From: Shewanella aestuarii
GTDB lineage: Bacteria; Pseudomonadota; Gammaproteobacteria; Enterobacterales; Shewanellaceae
Assembly: GCF_014647215.1 (NCBI RefSeq)
Contig: NZ_BMOT01000001.1
Span: forward strand, 826,923 to 890,922
DNA: 64,000 nt
Direction: 5' to 3'
Position 1 is the stretch's first letter, and each line of letters opens with the position of its first letter. The notes beneath the pieces were generated by a model. The model saw only the letters and a list, made by a program, of their open reading frames with translations, had not been told where the DNA came from and searched no databases. Shown in pieces: positions 9,636 to 19,227 of this stretch. Both the position numbers and the translations under genes were made by a program.

Positions 9636-10454
9636 GCCTTTATACTTTTTGGAAAAAAGTTATCGATTTAATCAGCTTCTGTAAATAAGAATTACTTTTT
9701 AAAATCATTCACAAAAGACTATTAATTAGTGCTGTTTTGATATTTCAATTTTAAAACAATCTTAACGAACAGAGACACTTTAATATAAGGTAGGTTTGAT
9801 TAAGTATCAAAGAGAATCACTTAATTAGTGAGCTTAAAAAATAGAAGTTTAGAAATGCGAAGGATTCAAAGCGGCTCTTTCTATTAATTTGAGTACGTCT
9901 GGCTGATATCTACAAACAAATTTGATTCATAATCAATCTCAAATAACAGAACTTAGCGCTAATAAAGCCGCAGATAATGTTGACGAAGATTTTCGAAATT
10001 TTGTTGTTTTAAAATAATATGGTGCTGTGGCCATAAGAATTATTTCCTTTCACGCTAGAAGCAAATCCTGACATAAGCAGCATCCAGCTTTCAATAATTT
10101 ATCTAAAAGCTTTTTGTAAAAAATAATCGACTTCTACGAGCTAAAAAGACCATCTAACCTCTATTATCCCCAAAAAACTGCTTATTCACACTTCAATAAA
10201 AACACTAATAAACTGAATTTAAACATTTTATTCAAAAAAACTAATGACTTTAAGAAAATCACCTCCAGAAAGGTTGTAAAAATGTAAAGAATAAGTGCGT
10301 ATTTTGGGTAATTTATATTGCCGAGCCAATACTGGTATGATAGGTTAACTGCATGACACAAAAACAAGCGTTATAACCCGATCAATAGAAAGATTCGTTA
10401 CACCAAAAACAGTTGAACATGACATTAAAACTATAAAACTCAAAGAGGGAAGCT
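9636..10454. other. Non-coding gap upstream of the TonB receptor
   Basis: AT-rich, about 820 bases. No complete gene is supported. A short protein-like tail on the + strand (reading KAADNVDEDFRNFVVLK before a TAA near 10015) may be the last trace of a lost gene. The right end contains a NanR-type box at 10334-10348 and must hold the promoter of the TonB receptor. Confidence 0.5.
10334..10348 (+). promoter_or_regulatory. Putative NanR box upstream of the TonB receptor
   Basis: GGTATGATAGGTTAA resembles the E. coli NanR repeat (GGTATA spaced by ACA/ATA). It lies 107 bases before the receptor start. It is the weakest of the set, since the second half-site is GGTTAA. Confidence 0.55.
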
Positions 10455-13361
10455 ATGAACACCAATCAAAGAAAATTTAGCCGTACTGCGTTGTCATTAT
10501 GTATTGCAGCTTTATTCAGCCCAACAGTGTTAGCCGCTGATGCAAATACTGAAACTGAACAAGCACCCAAAAGTGTTGAACGTATCGCTGTCACTGGCTC
10601 AAACATTTTTAAAGGTAGTGCTAACGTTTCATCATCTGCACCTATCACCGAAGTAGGTAAAGAGATGATAGAGGGCGTTGCGGCAATCTCTATTGGGGAT
10701 GTGTTAAACAATATACCTTCTGTCACCTCTGCGATTAATGGTTCAAGTGACAACGTATCTCTTGGTGGTGCAGGCAGTAACGTTGGAGTCTCCACTACAT
10801 CACTTCGTAATTTGGGTTCTGCGCGTACTTTAGTTTTAGTTAATGGTCGTCGTTATGTCTCAGGTGTTTCTGCTAATACTGGATACGGTGTTGACTTAAA
10901 CTCAATCCCGACAGCAATTATTGAACGTGTTGATGTATTAACAGGTGGTCAATCTGCAATTTACGGTTCAGATGCCATTGCAGGTGTGATTAACATTATC
11001 ACCAAAAGAAATTTTGATGGTGCTGAAATCAATGCTTTCGCTGCGGATTCATCCGAAGGTGGTGCAGAGCGACAAAATATTGATTTTACCTACGGTAAAA
11101 ACTTTGATTCAGGAAATGCTTGGGTTTCAGCTGGATATGCTAATCAAGAAGTGTTGAATTCTTCAGCAAGAGACTTCTCTCGATATGAAATGCGCTTTGT
11201 TGATACTAATGGTGATGGCATTAGAGATACGATCGCAAGACGAGATGGACCAGGGCACGTTGATGGTGCTTTACTTGGTTATGGCGATTTAAAAATTTTT
11301 GGAAATGGCGATCCATTTAACACCAATCAACCATTATTAGATAGTAATTACCAACCTACCAGTGATTCAGACTGGGATAATCAGCACTCAAATCGGACAT
11401 TAGTTTTACCATATCAACGATTCAACATAGCTTCAGGGATCTCTTTCGACTTATCTGACAAATCATCATTAGAAGTTGAATTAAACTACGCACAAACACA
11501 AGCTAGCGTGAACTTAGAAGAAGCACCAATAGATGTTGTTAATAATGTATTCAGAAAAGGCAATGGCGGCACAACCGGAATAGATGTTGCCAATAGTCCA
11601 TATTTTGTAGGCAGTAGTGCCGGCCAACAACTTCTAGCGGCGATGGGGTCTAATACATCTCTAGATGGCGTCACCACAAATAGACGTACCTTTGAATTTG
11701 GTAATCGTCTAACTGATAACCAGCGCGATACTTTTCGCGTAGCCAGTAACTATACTTACTTTTTAGATAATGGTATGGATTGGCAAACGGGCGTAACTTA
11801 CGGCATAACCTCACAGACACAGCAAAACAGTGGTGATTTTAGTATCCCTAATATGCAGCAAGCATTGACTATTGAAGAAGATGGTAACGGCGGGTACCAA
11901 TGTGCTGATGTAATTGCTAGAACGTATGGCTGTGTACCAGTAAACCCATTTGGAACAACTGATAGCTTAGCTGGTCAAGCGGGTATCACTGGTTTTTCAG
12001 AAGAAGCGCTTAAATACCTTGCTGTAAACACAGGACAAACAGGAAAGGTTGAACAATTTGTCGTTAACAGTGTTGTTTCTGGCGAATTAGATTTTACGTT
12101 AGGGCATGACAACTTAGGTTTCGCTGCAGGTGTTGAATACCGCAAAGAGTCTGCCGTTGAAAACCCAGATAGTTTCCGCCAATTAGGTATTACCCGTGAA
12201 GGCCCTGTCCAACCAATCGATGGCAGTTTTGATGTCGCTGAAGTATTTGGTGAGCTCTATGTCCCGGTTGCTGATTGGCTTAATCTTAGTTTGGCGGCTC
12301 GATTTGGTGATTATTCAACCATAGGCACAACCTCAACTTACCGTTTAGGTATTGATGCTCCTATCCATGATATGTTCCGTATCCGTGCAAGCCAGTCAAG
12401 CTCAGTTCGCGCTCCAAATATCAATGATATTTTCTCAACGGGCACTACCAGCGTCGCCAACCCAACAATCGATGTCTGTAATGGAACTTCAAATAGTGGC
12501 ACCTCTAATACTGATATAAATTGTACTTCTATTTCGGCTATTTCTGATCGCATGGATACCGATGCAAACGGCCAATACATCTTAGTCGGTTCTGAGACAA
12601 ATAATACCTTAGTGTCTCAAAGTGGCTCTCCTGATTTAAAAGCAGAAACTGCAGATTCATTAACACTCGGATTTGTGTTAACTCCGCTAGATAACTTATC
12701 CGTTTCAGTCGATTATTATGGTATCGAAATTGAAGATGGCATTACAACTATCACTCCAGATACTATGGTGAAACGTTGTTACGATGTTGATCCATCACAA
12801 TTTGATCCAACCTGTGGAGGTCGAGTACTCAGAGATGTGCAAGATGGTCCGATCCTAAATATTTATTCAACTTCAATTAATGCCAATACTATTTCAACGA
12901 GCGGTGTTGATTTAGAAGTGGCATATTATCTCGACAACCTGACCGTAAACCTTATTGCTAACTATCTAGCTGAATATGAAATTGATACGCTTTCAGGCCC
13001 AATCGATAACTTAGGAACCACATTATTCCCGGAATATCGATATACAATAAATGCTTCATATGACATTACTGAAGACTTTAACTTGTTTGCACAAATGACA
13101 TATCGTGCTGAAACAAAAGGAGTACTAGGTGAAACGACATTATCTGATGATCTAAACACCATGGATGCTGTTTACTATGCTGACGTGAGAGCAAGTTACC
13201 AAATTAATGACGCTGTAAATGTGTATATTGGTTCAAATAACTTATTCGATCAGCAACCGGATATTCAGGCAACCAGTGCTGCGGTAGGAACCAATACCAC
13301 ACCTCAAGCTTATGATGTTATTGGTCGCCAACTCTTTGCTGGTGTTAAGATGAAATTCTAA
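10455..13361 (+). CDS. TonB-dependent outer-membrane receptor, probably for sialic acid or sialoglycans
   Basis: 968 residues. Signal peptide of about 27 residues (ALSLCIAALFSPTVLA, cleavage before ADAN), TonB-box-like ERIAVTGS near residue 43, a plug domain (about 60-190, with TLVLVNGRRY and GSDAIAGVINIITKR), then a long beta-barrel ending in GVKMKF with a terminal Phe. It resembles the large TonB receptors used by Alteromonadales for carbohydrate uptake. The role is inferred from position at the head of the nan locus and the NanR-like box upstream; energy would come from TonB-ExbBD encoded elsewhere. ATG start with AGAGGGA about six bases upstream. Confidence 0.85.
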   Translation: MNTNQRKFSRTALSLCIAALFSPTVLAADANTETEQAPKSVERIAVTGSNIFKGSANVSSSAPITEVGKEMIEGVAAISIGDVLNNIPSVTSAINGSSDNVSLGGAGSNVGVSTTSLRNLGSARTLVLVNGRRYVSGVSANTGYGVDLNSIPTAIIERVDVLTGGQSAIYGSDAIAGVINIITKRNFDGAEINAFAADSSEGGAERQNIDFTYGKNFDSGNAWVSAGYANQEVLNSSARDFSRYEMRFVDTNGDGIRDTIARRDGPGHVDGALLGYGDLKIFGNGDPFNTNQPLLDSNYQPTSDSDWDNQHSNRTLVLPYQRFNIASGISFDLSDKSSLEVELNYAQTQASVNLEEAPIDVVNNVFRKGNGGTTGIDVANSPYFVGSSAGQQLLAAMGSNTSLDGVTTNRRTFEFGNRLTDNQRDTFRVASNYTYFLDNGMDWQTGVTYGITSQTQQNSGDFSIPNMQQALTIEEDGNGGYQCADVIARTYGCVPVNPFGTTDSLAGQAGITGFSEEALKYLAVNTGQTGKVEQFVVNSVVSGELDFTLGHDNLGFAAGVEYRKESAVENPDSFRQLGITREGPVQPIDGSFDVAEVFGELYVPVADWLNLSLAARFGDYSTIGTTSTYRLGIDAPIHDMFRIRASQSSSVRAPNINDIFSTGTTSVANPTIDVCNGTSNSGTSNTDINCTSISAISDRMDTDANGQYILVGSETNNTLVSQSGSPDLKAETADSLTLGFVLTPLDNLSVSVDYYGIEIEDGITTITPDTMVKRCYDVDPSQFDPTCGGRVLRDVQDGPILNIYSTSINANTISTSGVDLEVAYYLDNLTVNLIANYLAEYEIDTLSGPIDNLGTTLFPEYRYTINASYDITEDFNLFAQMTYRAETKGVLGETTLSDDLNTMDAVYYADVRASYQINDAVNVYIGSNNLFDQQPDIQATSAAVGTNTTPQAYDVIGRQLFAGVKMKF

Positions 13362-13421
13362 TCACTAGCAACCTGCTCGTTAGTAGCCGAAACATGCTTG
13401 GCACGTCAATTTGAGTGCCTT

Positions 13422-13456
13422 AAAAACCTAATCAAAACTGATTAGGTTTTCTTTTT
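13422..13456 (+). terminator. terminator or attenuator between TonB receptor and nanM
   Basis: Stem AAAACCTAATC/GATTAGGTTTT with loop AAAACT, then CTTTTT. nanM starts only 23 bases later, so nanM probably depends on partial read-through unless it has its own promoter. Confidence 0.8.
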
Positions 13457-13478
13457 AATGACCACCTAGGAGAGTATC

Positions 13479-14696
13479 TTGAAACTGACTAAGTTGCTGC
13501 TTTTATTAATCTCATCGGTATTGTTAGCCTTTAATACCTCTGCTAATGATACCCATGCTACTGCTCACGTGGATTATATTCTTCAACATGATTCATCATT
13601 AGGAAAAATTTCACCTATATCATGGGTAAAGGTAGGCCAACTCCCAAATCCAGATAACTTTGTTACATCTATTGGTATTTCAGGCGCATATAGTGGTTTT
13701 ATAGGTAATTATCTCATCGTGGCAGGTGGTGCAAACTTTCCTAATGGACATCCATTTTTTGAACAGGGAAAAAAACAATTTTATAGTGATATTTTTGTCT
13801 TCGATACCCAAAATGATAGCGTTAATTTAGTGGCTCACGGGCATTTGCCGATTAAAGCAGGACATGGGGCAACCTTGGTTGTAGATAACAGCCTGTACTT
13901 GATCGGAGGTAAAAACAATAATCAAGCATATGATTCAATTATAAAATTAACTTTAGATTTAAATAATAACCCCACCACAGACGTAGTCGATCATTTACCC
14001 TTTACATGGCATTCAGGAGCCGCGGCTTGGCAAAACGGCAACATCTATATCTTTGCCGGAGAGCAAGATGGAAAGGTGAATAACCAAGTCTGTCAGTATT
14101 CGCTAGCCAGTCAATCGTGCGTCAATAGCGAAATAATACCTGCCGTACCTGGTGCTAACCGTACGGATTTTCCAGCTATTCATCATCAAGGTAAATTTTA
14201 CATTTTTGGCGGTTTAAATTTGTTAGCCGGTAAAGACAATTATGTGCTCACCGATGCCTATGCGTTTAATTTTGATAACCAATCTTGGACAACTCTGGCA
14301 CCGATCACTTTTAACAAACAGCCTTTTTCGGTCACCGGTGGCGGTGCAGCTGTGATGAGTAATGATCAATTAGTGTTACTGGGAGGGGTCAATCGCACAA
14401 TTTTTAATGAGGCAATCTTTCAATTAAGTACACAAAAAAATGACGCTTTAGCTGTATTTAAACAGCAATATTTCAGCCTAAGCGAGCAAGACATTAATTT
14501 TAGTCGTCAACAGATGATTTATCATATTAACCAAAATGAGTGGTCTGCACTAAGTGATAAAGTACCCTTTTCTGGCGGTGCGGGCCCACTAACAATCGCT
14601 CAGCAAGGAAATAAAATCTATTGGATTTCAGGAGAAATTAAACCGGTTATCAGAACCCCAAACATCTATCAAGGAACAATATTATCAAATCAGTAA
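13479..14696 (+). CDS. nanM: N-acetylneuraminate epimerase (periplasmic kelch propeller)
   Basis: 405 residues with an N-terminal signal peptide (LLLLLISSVLLAFNTSA, cleavage before NDTH), so periplasmic. Kelch-type blades recur (VAGGANFPNG, LYLIGGKNNNQAYD, FYIFGGLNLLAGKDN, LVLLGGVNRTIFNE). NanM converts the alpha anomer of N-acetylneuraminate released by sialidase into the beta form favoured in solution and uptake. The start is TTG 13479 with a strong AGGAGAG at 13468-13474; the nearby ATG 13458 leads to a stop after three codons. It lies between the TonB receptor and the sialidase. A second kelch domain is fused to the symporter downstream. Confidence 0.88.
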   Translation: MKLTKLLLLLISSVLLAFNTSANDTHATAHVDYILQHDSSLGKISPISWVKVGQLPNPDNFVTSIGISGAYSGFIGNYLIVAGGANFPNGHPFFEQGKKQFYSDIFVFDTQNDSVNLVAHGHLPIKAGHGATLVVDNSLYLIGGKNNNQAYDSIIKLTLDLNNNPTTDVVDHLPFTWHSGAAAWQNGNIYIFAGEQDGKVNNQVCQYSLASQSCVNSEIIPAVPGANRTDFPAIHHQGKFYIFGGLNLLAGKDNYVLTDAYAFNFDNQSWTTLAPITFNKQPFSVTGGGAAVMSNDQLVLLGGVNRTIFNEAIFQLSTQKNDALAVFKQQYFSLSEQDINFSRQQMIYHINQNEWSALSDKVPFSGGAGPLTIAQQGNKIYWISGEIKPVIRTPNIYQGTILSNQ

Positions 14697-14940
14697 ATTA
14701 AAGTAGCCATAAGTTAACAAGTTATCAGAAATTACAAAAGGTAATTAAGGTGGGACTATCACTAACCCAGTGACGCAAAACCTCCTTGCTCTAAAATCAG
14801 CAGATCATGTTCTGAAGATCAAACCATAATAAGCGCAAAATCAAATATAACATTAATTATCAGAACTTGATTGCCCCCTAATTTTTAGCATCCACCATTA
14901 TTCAATAGAGTTAAACAAAGCAAACCCCAATCACGCAGTT

Positions 14941-14953
14941 ACCCTATCACACC
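14941..14953 (-). promoter_or_regulatory. Possible second NanR-like site upstream of the sialidase
   Basis: Read on the - strand, GGTGTGATAGGGT resembles the box at 27374-27389. It lies 44 bases from the better site at 14997, in opposite orientation. Confidence 0.35.
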
Positions 14954-14996
14954 AAAAATAGCTTGTGAATTATTTGTTAACATGCTCTTATTGTGT

Positions 14997-15010
14997 GGTA
15001 TGACAGGTAA
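14997..15010 (+). promoter_or_regulatory. Putative NanR box upstream of the sialidase
   Basis: GGTATGACAGGTAA: two near-repeats of GGTATA/GGTAAA separated by ACA-type spacing, as in known NanR operators. Confidence 0.65.
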
Positions 15011-15234
15011 ATACATTACAGCTTAACTGGATCAGAATAGTTTTAGTTAAGCTAGACAAACAATCGTAGCAATTCGCTATATGGAAGGTGTCAGGGTTGT
15101 CGATAACGTGGATCATTCTCTATTAGCAAGAGAGCAGTTAATTAACGTAAGTAAACAGCACCTTTTATTTGAATAACAACATTGTTGATATTCAAACAAA
15201 GCACATTAATTTTAATAAAATGGTGAAATTTATT

Positions 15235-18093
15235 ATGCAAAAAATAAGTCAACTGCTTTTCATGTTTATGACTTCATGCACCTTGGCATTAAGCAGCGGA
15301 TATGAAAATTATGCTGAAGCAAATACCCTAGTTGCAAGCTTCGACGCAAGTAATTCTAGCAGTCCAAGTGCACAAGGTTGGAACAACTTTACCAACGGAC
15401 AAGCTACAGGTTCCATAGCACAAGACCTAGGCACGCCTAGCTGGAAAGCTAACGGAATTTCAGGCCGAGCTCAGTGGAACGTCATACCAACCGCAGCGAT
15501 TAATAGTCAAGCGAATACCCATGGCTGGACAATGACATGGCGAAGTCGTATAGAGTCAGGGGCTTATATCACTGATTACTATTCAAATGGTGAGAAACGT
15601 TTTCTGCCCATATTAAGCATTAACGAGAGCGGTGATTTAGTAGTATCTCTTGCCGGTGCTGGTACATATACACTTATTACAGCTTCAGGCTCTGACTCAT
15701 ATCACGACTATGCGATTGAATTTAATGCTAACACACAGTTAGCAACCTTTAGCTTTGATGGTGTTGTTATTGAATCTGATTGGATTGGTGAAAGCAGCAA
15801 TCAAAATATGATTGCGTGGGGTAATGGTTCATCAAATATTAATAGCGTGGCCTATTATAAAAATGTGGCATTTACTACCTTAGGTTTAAACTCTCCAGCC
15901 GAAGCTCAATTGGTTGCTCAATGGAATACAACTGAAGTAGTGTTTGATGGTTCTAGCCAATATTTAACAATTGATAACGATTTAGCTGCTGTGCAACACT
16001 TATCTCAAGGTAGTATTTTCACTCAATTTAAAGCAACTGACACGACTGCAACACTTTTTAGCGCATCAAGTTCTGTAGATGGTTCGAGTGAGTTTGCTGT
16101 ACTCATCAATACTGATGGCACATTACGAGTCCATGCCCGAGAAAATGGCAGCTTCATTAATGATTCAAAAACAACGATCATATATAACAATAATCAAGAA
16201 CATAAAGCCTTGATTATGGTCAACAATGAGGGGACTAAAATTTATGTAGATGGTCATTTAGCATACACAGGGAATGCAACTCATTTTTTGAGTGCAGTCA
16301 CACAACTAGACAGTATGAATATAGGACGAAACTACGACAGCAGCGGTGGACAATGGTATTTCAAAGGCAGCATCTATAACACCCGCATTTATGACAACGT
16401 AATGACGGCAAAACAGGCTGAAGACTTAACAAGGCTATCGACGATTGTCGCTAGGTTTGATAACAAACAGCATACAGATCCTATAAATGCTGGCTGGATA
16501 AATGATAGTTCAGGATCTGCCAGCGGCAACTTAATCACAGAACAAGATCAACCAGTTTGGCAGGCTAACGGTACTGGCGGACGTGCCGAATGGGAAGTCC
16601 AACCGAGTGCTCAAATTAATCATGACGCTAATTCCCTAGGCTGGAAAATGACTACCATAAGCCGTGTGGTATCAGGAGGAGCGATCTCAGACTACTATGC
16701 CAATGGGACTAGACGTTTTTTAGCTTTATTAAGTATTAATGCAAACGGCGATTTAGTCGCAAACCTAGAGGGGGGTAGTAGTCATACCTTAGTTATGTCT
16801 ACAGGTGCCGAGCAATACCATACCTATGAAATGATTTACGATGCGCAATCAGGCTTAGCCACATTCAGTTTTGATGGAATCGCAATTGAAACATGGGCTG
16901 GTAAGGCTAGCAGTCAAAATGTAATAGTATGGGGAAATGGCTCATCTGGGACTAATGGCATTGCCAATTATCGCCATGTTAGCTTTGAGACCTTCGGAAG
17001 TACACCGCCTATCTTTGAAAGTATTGTGTTTCAGGGCGGCCAAGAAGGTGTTGATGGTATGAGTAACTACCGCATCCCTTCCATACTGCAGTCTGCAAAT
17101 AATACCTTACTCGCATTTATAGAAGGTCGTCCCAATGGTGCCGACCCTGGCCAAGCAGGACAAATTAATATTTCATTAAAACGTTCTATTGATATGGGCC
17201 GTACTTGGTTACCCGTACAAATTATTCATCAAAATCCCTTATATGACTATTCAGACCCTCGTCCATTTGTTGATAAAGCAACCAATACTGTATACGTATT
17301 TTATGTTCAATGGCCTGATTTATGCGCCCAAAATGGTAACTGCGTGGGTCCAAACGATGAGAACTACCTACTCTATCGTAAGAGTACAGACAATGGTTTA
17401 ACATGGTCGGATGCAGTAGATGTTACATCTCAAGTCAAAGAGTCAACTTGGCGATCAATTAATCCAGGACCTGGGCAAGGTATTCAGTTGCAATGGCAAA
17501 CCCAAGCGCAAGGAAACCACAACGACAGAATGATCTTTCCAGCCATTATCCGTGCAGGAAATAGTAATTTCTATGTGGCAACGGTATTCAGTGATGATGG
17601 TGGTATAAGTTGGCAAAAAGGACAATTTACACCCGTATCAGGCCCAACTGAAGCTGATATGGTGGAGCTTACTGATGGTACACTCTTGTTATCAGCTCGA
17701 AATGATGGCAGTGCTGCAGGAACTCGATATCACTTTTTAAGCAGCGACGCAGGTATTACATGGACCCAAACCAGCCACGACTTAGTGATATCAAAGGTTG
17801 ATATTGGTTTAACTCGCTATTCCGCTGTTCGTTCTGGCGATACAGAAGACCGAATCATTGTGTCGGCACCCATAGGCACATCATCTGGCCCAAGCCGCAA
17901 TAACTTAGGGATCTGGTCCAGTCTCGATGAAGGACAGACGTTTGGCACTCCCTACCAACTAGTATATGGCATAAGCGCCTACTCAGATATTGTAAGGCTT
18001 CATGATGGTTCAATCGGAATTATCTACGAAGCTACAGGGAGTACTTTATTGAAGTATATAAATTTCGAACTGGCTGTCACTCAGCCTAAATAG
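15235..18093 (+). CDS. nanH: Secreted multidomain exo-alpha-sialidase (GH33)
   Basis: Catalytic part from about residue 605: YRIPSIL (first Arg of the triad), Asp boxes SIDMGRTW, STDNGLTW, SDDGGISW, SSDAGITW and SLDEGQTF, and C-terminal AYSDIVRLHDGSIGIIYE (Tyr and Glu of the active site). N-terminal: hydrophobic export signal, a ~190-residue domain (about 32-218), a LamG/sialidase-N-like lectin domain (about 230-402), then a second copy of the first domain (about 404-588). Start uncertain: ATG 15235 has GGTG nine bases upstream; ATG 15220 and TTG 15169 are in frame with no ribosome site. MTSC within the signal could be a lipobox. It frees sialic acid from glycans for the rest of the locus. 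Confidence 0.9.
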   Translation: MQKISQLLFMFMTSCTLALSSGYENYAEANTLVASFDASNSSSPSAQGWNNFTNGQATGSIAQDLGTPSWKANGISGRAQWNVIPTAAINSQANTHGWTMTWRSRIESGAYITDYYSNGEKRFLPILSINESGDLVVSLAGAGTYTLITASGSDSYHDYAIEFNANTQLATFSFDGVVIESDWIGESSNQNMIAWGNGSSNINSVAYYKNVAFTTLGLNSPAEAQLVAQWNTTEVVFDGSSQYLTIDNDLAAVQHLSQGSIFTQFKATDTTATLFSASSSVDGSSEFAVLINTDGTLRVHARENGSFINDSKTTIIYNNNQEHKALIMVNNEGTKIYVDGHLAYTGNATHFLSAVTQLDSMNIGRNYDSSGGQWYFKGSIYNTRIYDNVMTAKQAEDLTRLSTIVARFDNKQHTDPINAGWINDSSGSASGNLITEQDQPVWQANGTGGRAEWEVQPSAQINHDANSLGWKMTTISRVVSGGAISDYYANGTRRFLALLSINANGDLVANLEGGSSHTLVMSTGAEQYHTYEMIYDAQSGLATFSFDGIAIETWAGKASSQNVIVWGNGSSGTNGIANYRHVSFETFGSTPPIFESIVFQGGQEGVDGMSNYRIPSILQSANNTLLAFIEGRPNGADPGQAGQINISLKRSIDMGRTWLPVQIIHQNPLYDYSDPRPFVDKATNTVYVFYVQWPDLCAQNGNCVGPNDENYLLYRKSTDNGLTWSDAVDVTSQVKESTWRSINPGPGQGIQLQWQTQAQGNHNDRMIFPAIIRAGNSNFYVATVFSDDGGISWQKGQFTPVSGPTEADMVELTDGTLLLSARNDGSAAGTRYHFLSSDAGITWTQTSHDLVISKVDIGLTRYSAVRSGDTEDRIIVSAPIGTSSGPSRNNLGIWSSLDEGQTFGTPYQLVYGISAYSDIVRLHDGSIGIIYEATGSTLLKYINFELAVTQPK
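15328..17001 (+). repeat. Duplicated domain within the sialidase (two copies flanking a lectin domain)
   Basis: Copy one about 15328-15888, copy two about 16444-17001. Parallel motifs by eye: SGRAQWNVIPTAAIN / GGRAEWEVQPSAQIN; ITDYYSNGEKRFLPILSIN / ISDYYANGTRRFLALLSIN; LATFSFDGVVIE / LATFSFDGIAIE; AWGNGSSNIN / VWGNGSSGTN. The spacing within the copies is conserved, so this is an internal duplication. Confidence 0.88.
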
Positions 18094-18110
18094 CGCTATT
18101 TTTAATCGAA

Positions 18111-18149
18111 TAAAAAGACTTATTGGTAATCACACAACCAATAAGTCTT
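18111..18149. terminator. Terminator between sialidase and hydrolase genes
   Basis: Thirteen-base perfect inverted repeat (AAGACTTATTGGT at 18115-18127, ACCAATAAGTCTT at 18137-18149). The U tract is on the - strand (TTTTTA), so it chiefly ends the hydrolase transcript, but the stem also follows the sialidase stop by 22 bases. Confidence 0.8.
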
Positions 18150-18217
18150 ATATCGATGATGTAAAAAATGAAACCTATCGCATTAAATAGTCTTATTTTG
18201 TTCCCTAAGATCCTCAG

Positions 18218-19027
18218 CTAGCCTAAAGCTTTTATTTCCTCTGCAATTAATTGCTGCATTTGCAGCCAAAGTTCCTCAGCCCATTTACCATCATGAGGTA
18301 GCATCGAAAAATGATCGCAAGAAGGCAATATAATTTTCCTTACTTTAGCGTGGCTTTGTTCGCAAAAAAGCCTTGCCTGTGAAACGTTAACACAAGTGTC
18401 TAGCTCACCATGCACCAAAGTTAAAACCATTTGGGAGTGATATAAAATACTTGGATTACAAGCATAGTAGCGCTCAGGATGAGTATCTCGCTCTCCGCCC
18501 ATCAGTCGATATATTTGTTCTGGTTGGTCAACATCATTCACCGATGCAAGATCTAGAATCCCCGCAATGGATAATGCTCTGTGTATTTTCAATGGCACAT
18601 GTGAATAAAGTTCACTATCAACAGCAATGCTTTCTCTTGAAGCAACCCAAGTAGCCAAGTGGCCTCCAGCAGAATGGCCGATAATCAAAATTCTGCCTAA
18701 ATCTAAGCTTTCACTATTTTGAATACAACCCAGATGATCAATGGCAGCTGCAACATCCTTAAAGATGGTTGGCCAAGGTGCATTTCTATTTTCACCTTTC
18801 GCGTTCATACGCCGATATTCTATATTCCATATCGCAACATCAAATGATTGTAAATAATCAACAATAGCGAAAGTGGCGTAAGTTTCAAGGCTATGATTAT
18901 CTTTCCAGTAGCCACCATGAACAACGATAACCACTGGCCTATTCGATGAGTTGCAAGGAGTATAAAGATGTCCGAACTGCTGACTTTCGCTACCATAATA
19001 AATCTTTTTTTTCTGATGATATTTCAT
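18218..19027 (-). CDS. Cytosolic alpha/beta hydrolase of the nan locus, candidate sialate esterase
   Basis: 269 residues, no signal peptide. Oxyanion motif HGGYW near residue 37, nucleophile elbow GHSAGGH near 119, probable acid Asp in VHGELD and His in CDHFSML. This is the esterase/lipase type near kynurenine formamidase and BD-FAE-like carboxylesterases. It is transcribed divergently from nanR with a NanR box in the 200-base gap. By position it may remove O-acetyl groups from imported sialic acid, replacing the unrelated NanS; this is inference. ATG 19027 lacks a clear ribosome site. Confidence 0.75.
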   Translation of the reverse strand: MKYHQKKKIYYGSESQQFGHLYTPCNSSNRPVVIVVHGGYWKDNHSLETYATFAIVDYLQSFDVAIWNIEYRRMNAKGENRNAPWPTIFKDVAAAIDHLGCIQNSESLDLGRILIIGHSAGGHLATWVASRESIAVDSELYSHVPLKIHRALSIAGILDLASVNDVDQPEQIYRLMGGERDTHPERYYACNPSILYHSQMVLTLVHGELDTCVNVSQARLFCEQSHAKVRKIILPSCDHFSMLPHDGKWAEELWLQMQQLIAEEIKALG

Positions 19028-19061
19028 ATGCGCATATAATTAATAGATTACCTTTTACAAA

Positions 19062-19075
19062 GGTATAACAGGTAC
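19062..19075 (+). promoter_or_regulatory. NanR box between hydrolase and nanR
   Basis: GGTATAACAGGTAC, one base from the canonical repeat. It is placed to control the divergent hydrolase and possibly nanR itself, 152 bases before the nanR start. Confidence 0.75.
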
Positions 19076-19227
19076 ACCACCAACTCAACATTTTTAGGGT
19101 TAAACATAGGCTAGCTAATATGGCTAAACATTAATCAATACTGATAATTTCGTATACTTTCTGTCACGCCTTGGTACAATAGCTCAATAGGTGATACATA
19201 ACCAATCGCATACTAAAGGAATTCATT

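Larger units (their letters stand above)
14697..15234. other. Intergenic region upstream of the sialidase
   Basis: Holds two NanR-like boxes (separate entries). It also contains a 31-codon frame at 15081-15176 (+; MEGVRVVDNVDHSLLAREQL and so on) that reads like protein but has no clear ribosome site, and may be a remnant or a leader peptide. Nothing else is recognised. Confidence 0.4.

Noticed and set aside
10182..10367. 61-codon frame upstream of the TonB receptor
   Set aside because: AT-driven, Phe/Leu/Ile-rich antisense frame covering the NanR box; no ribosome site.
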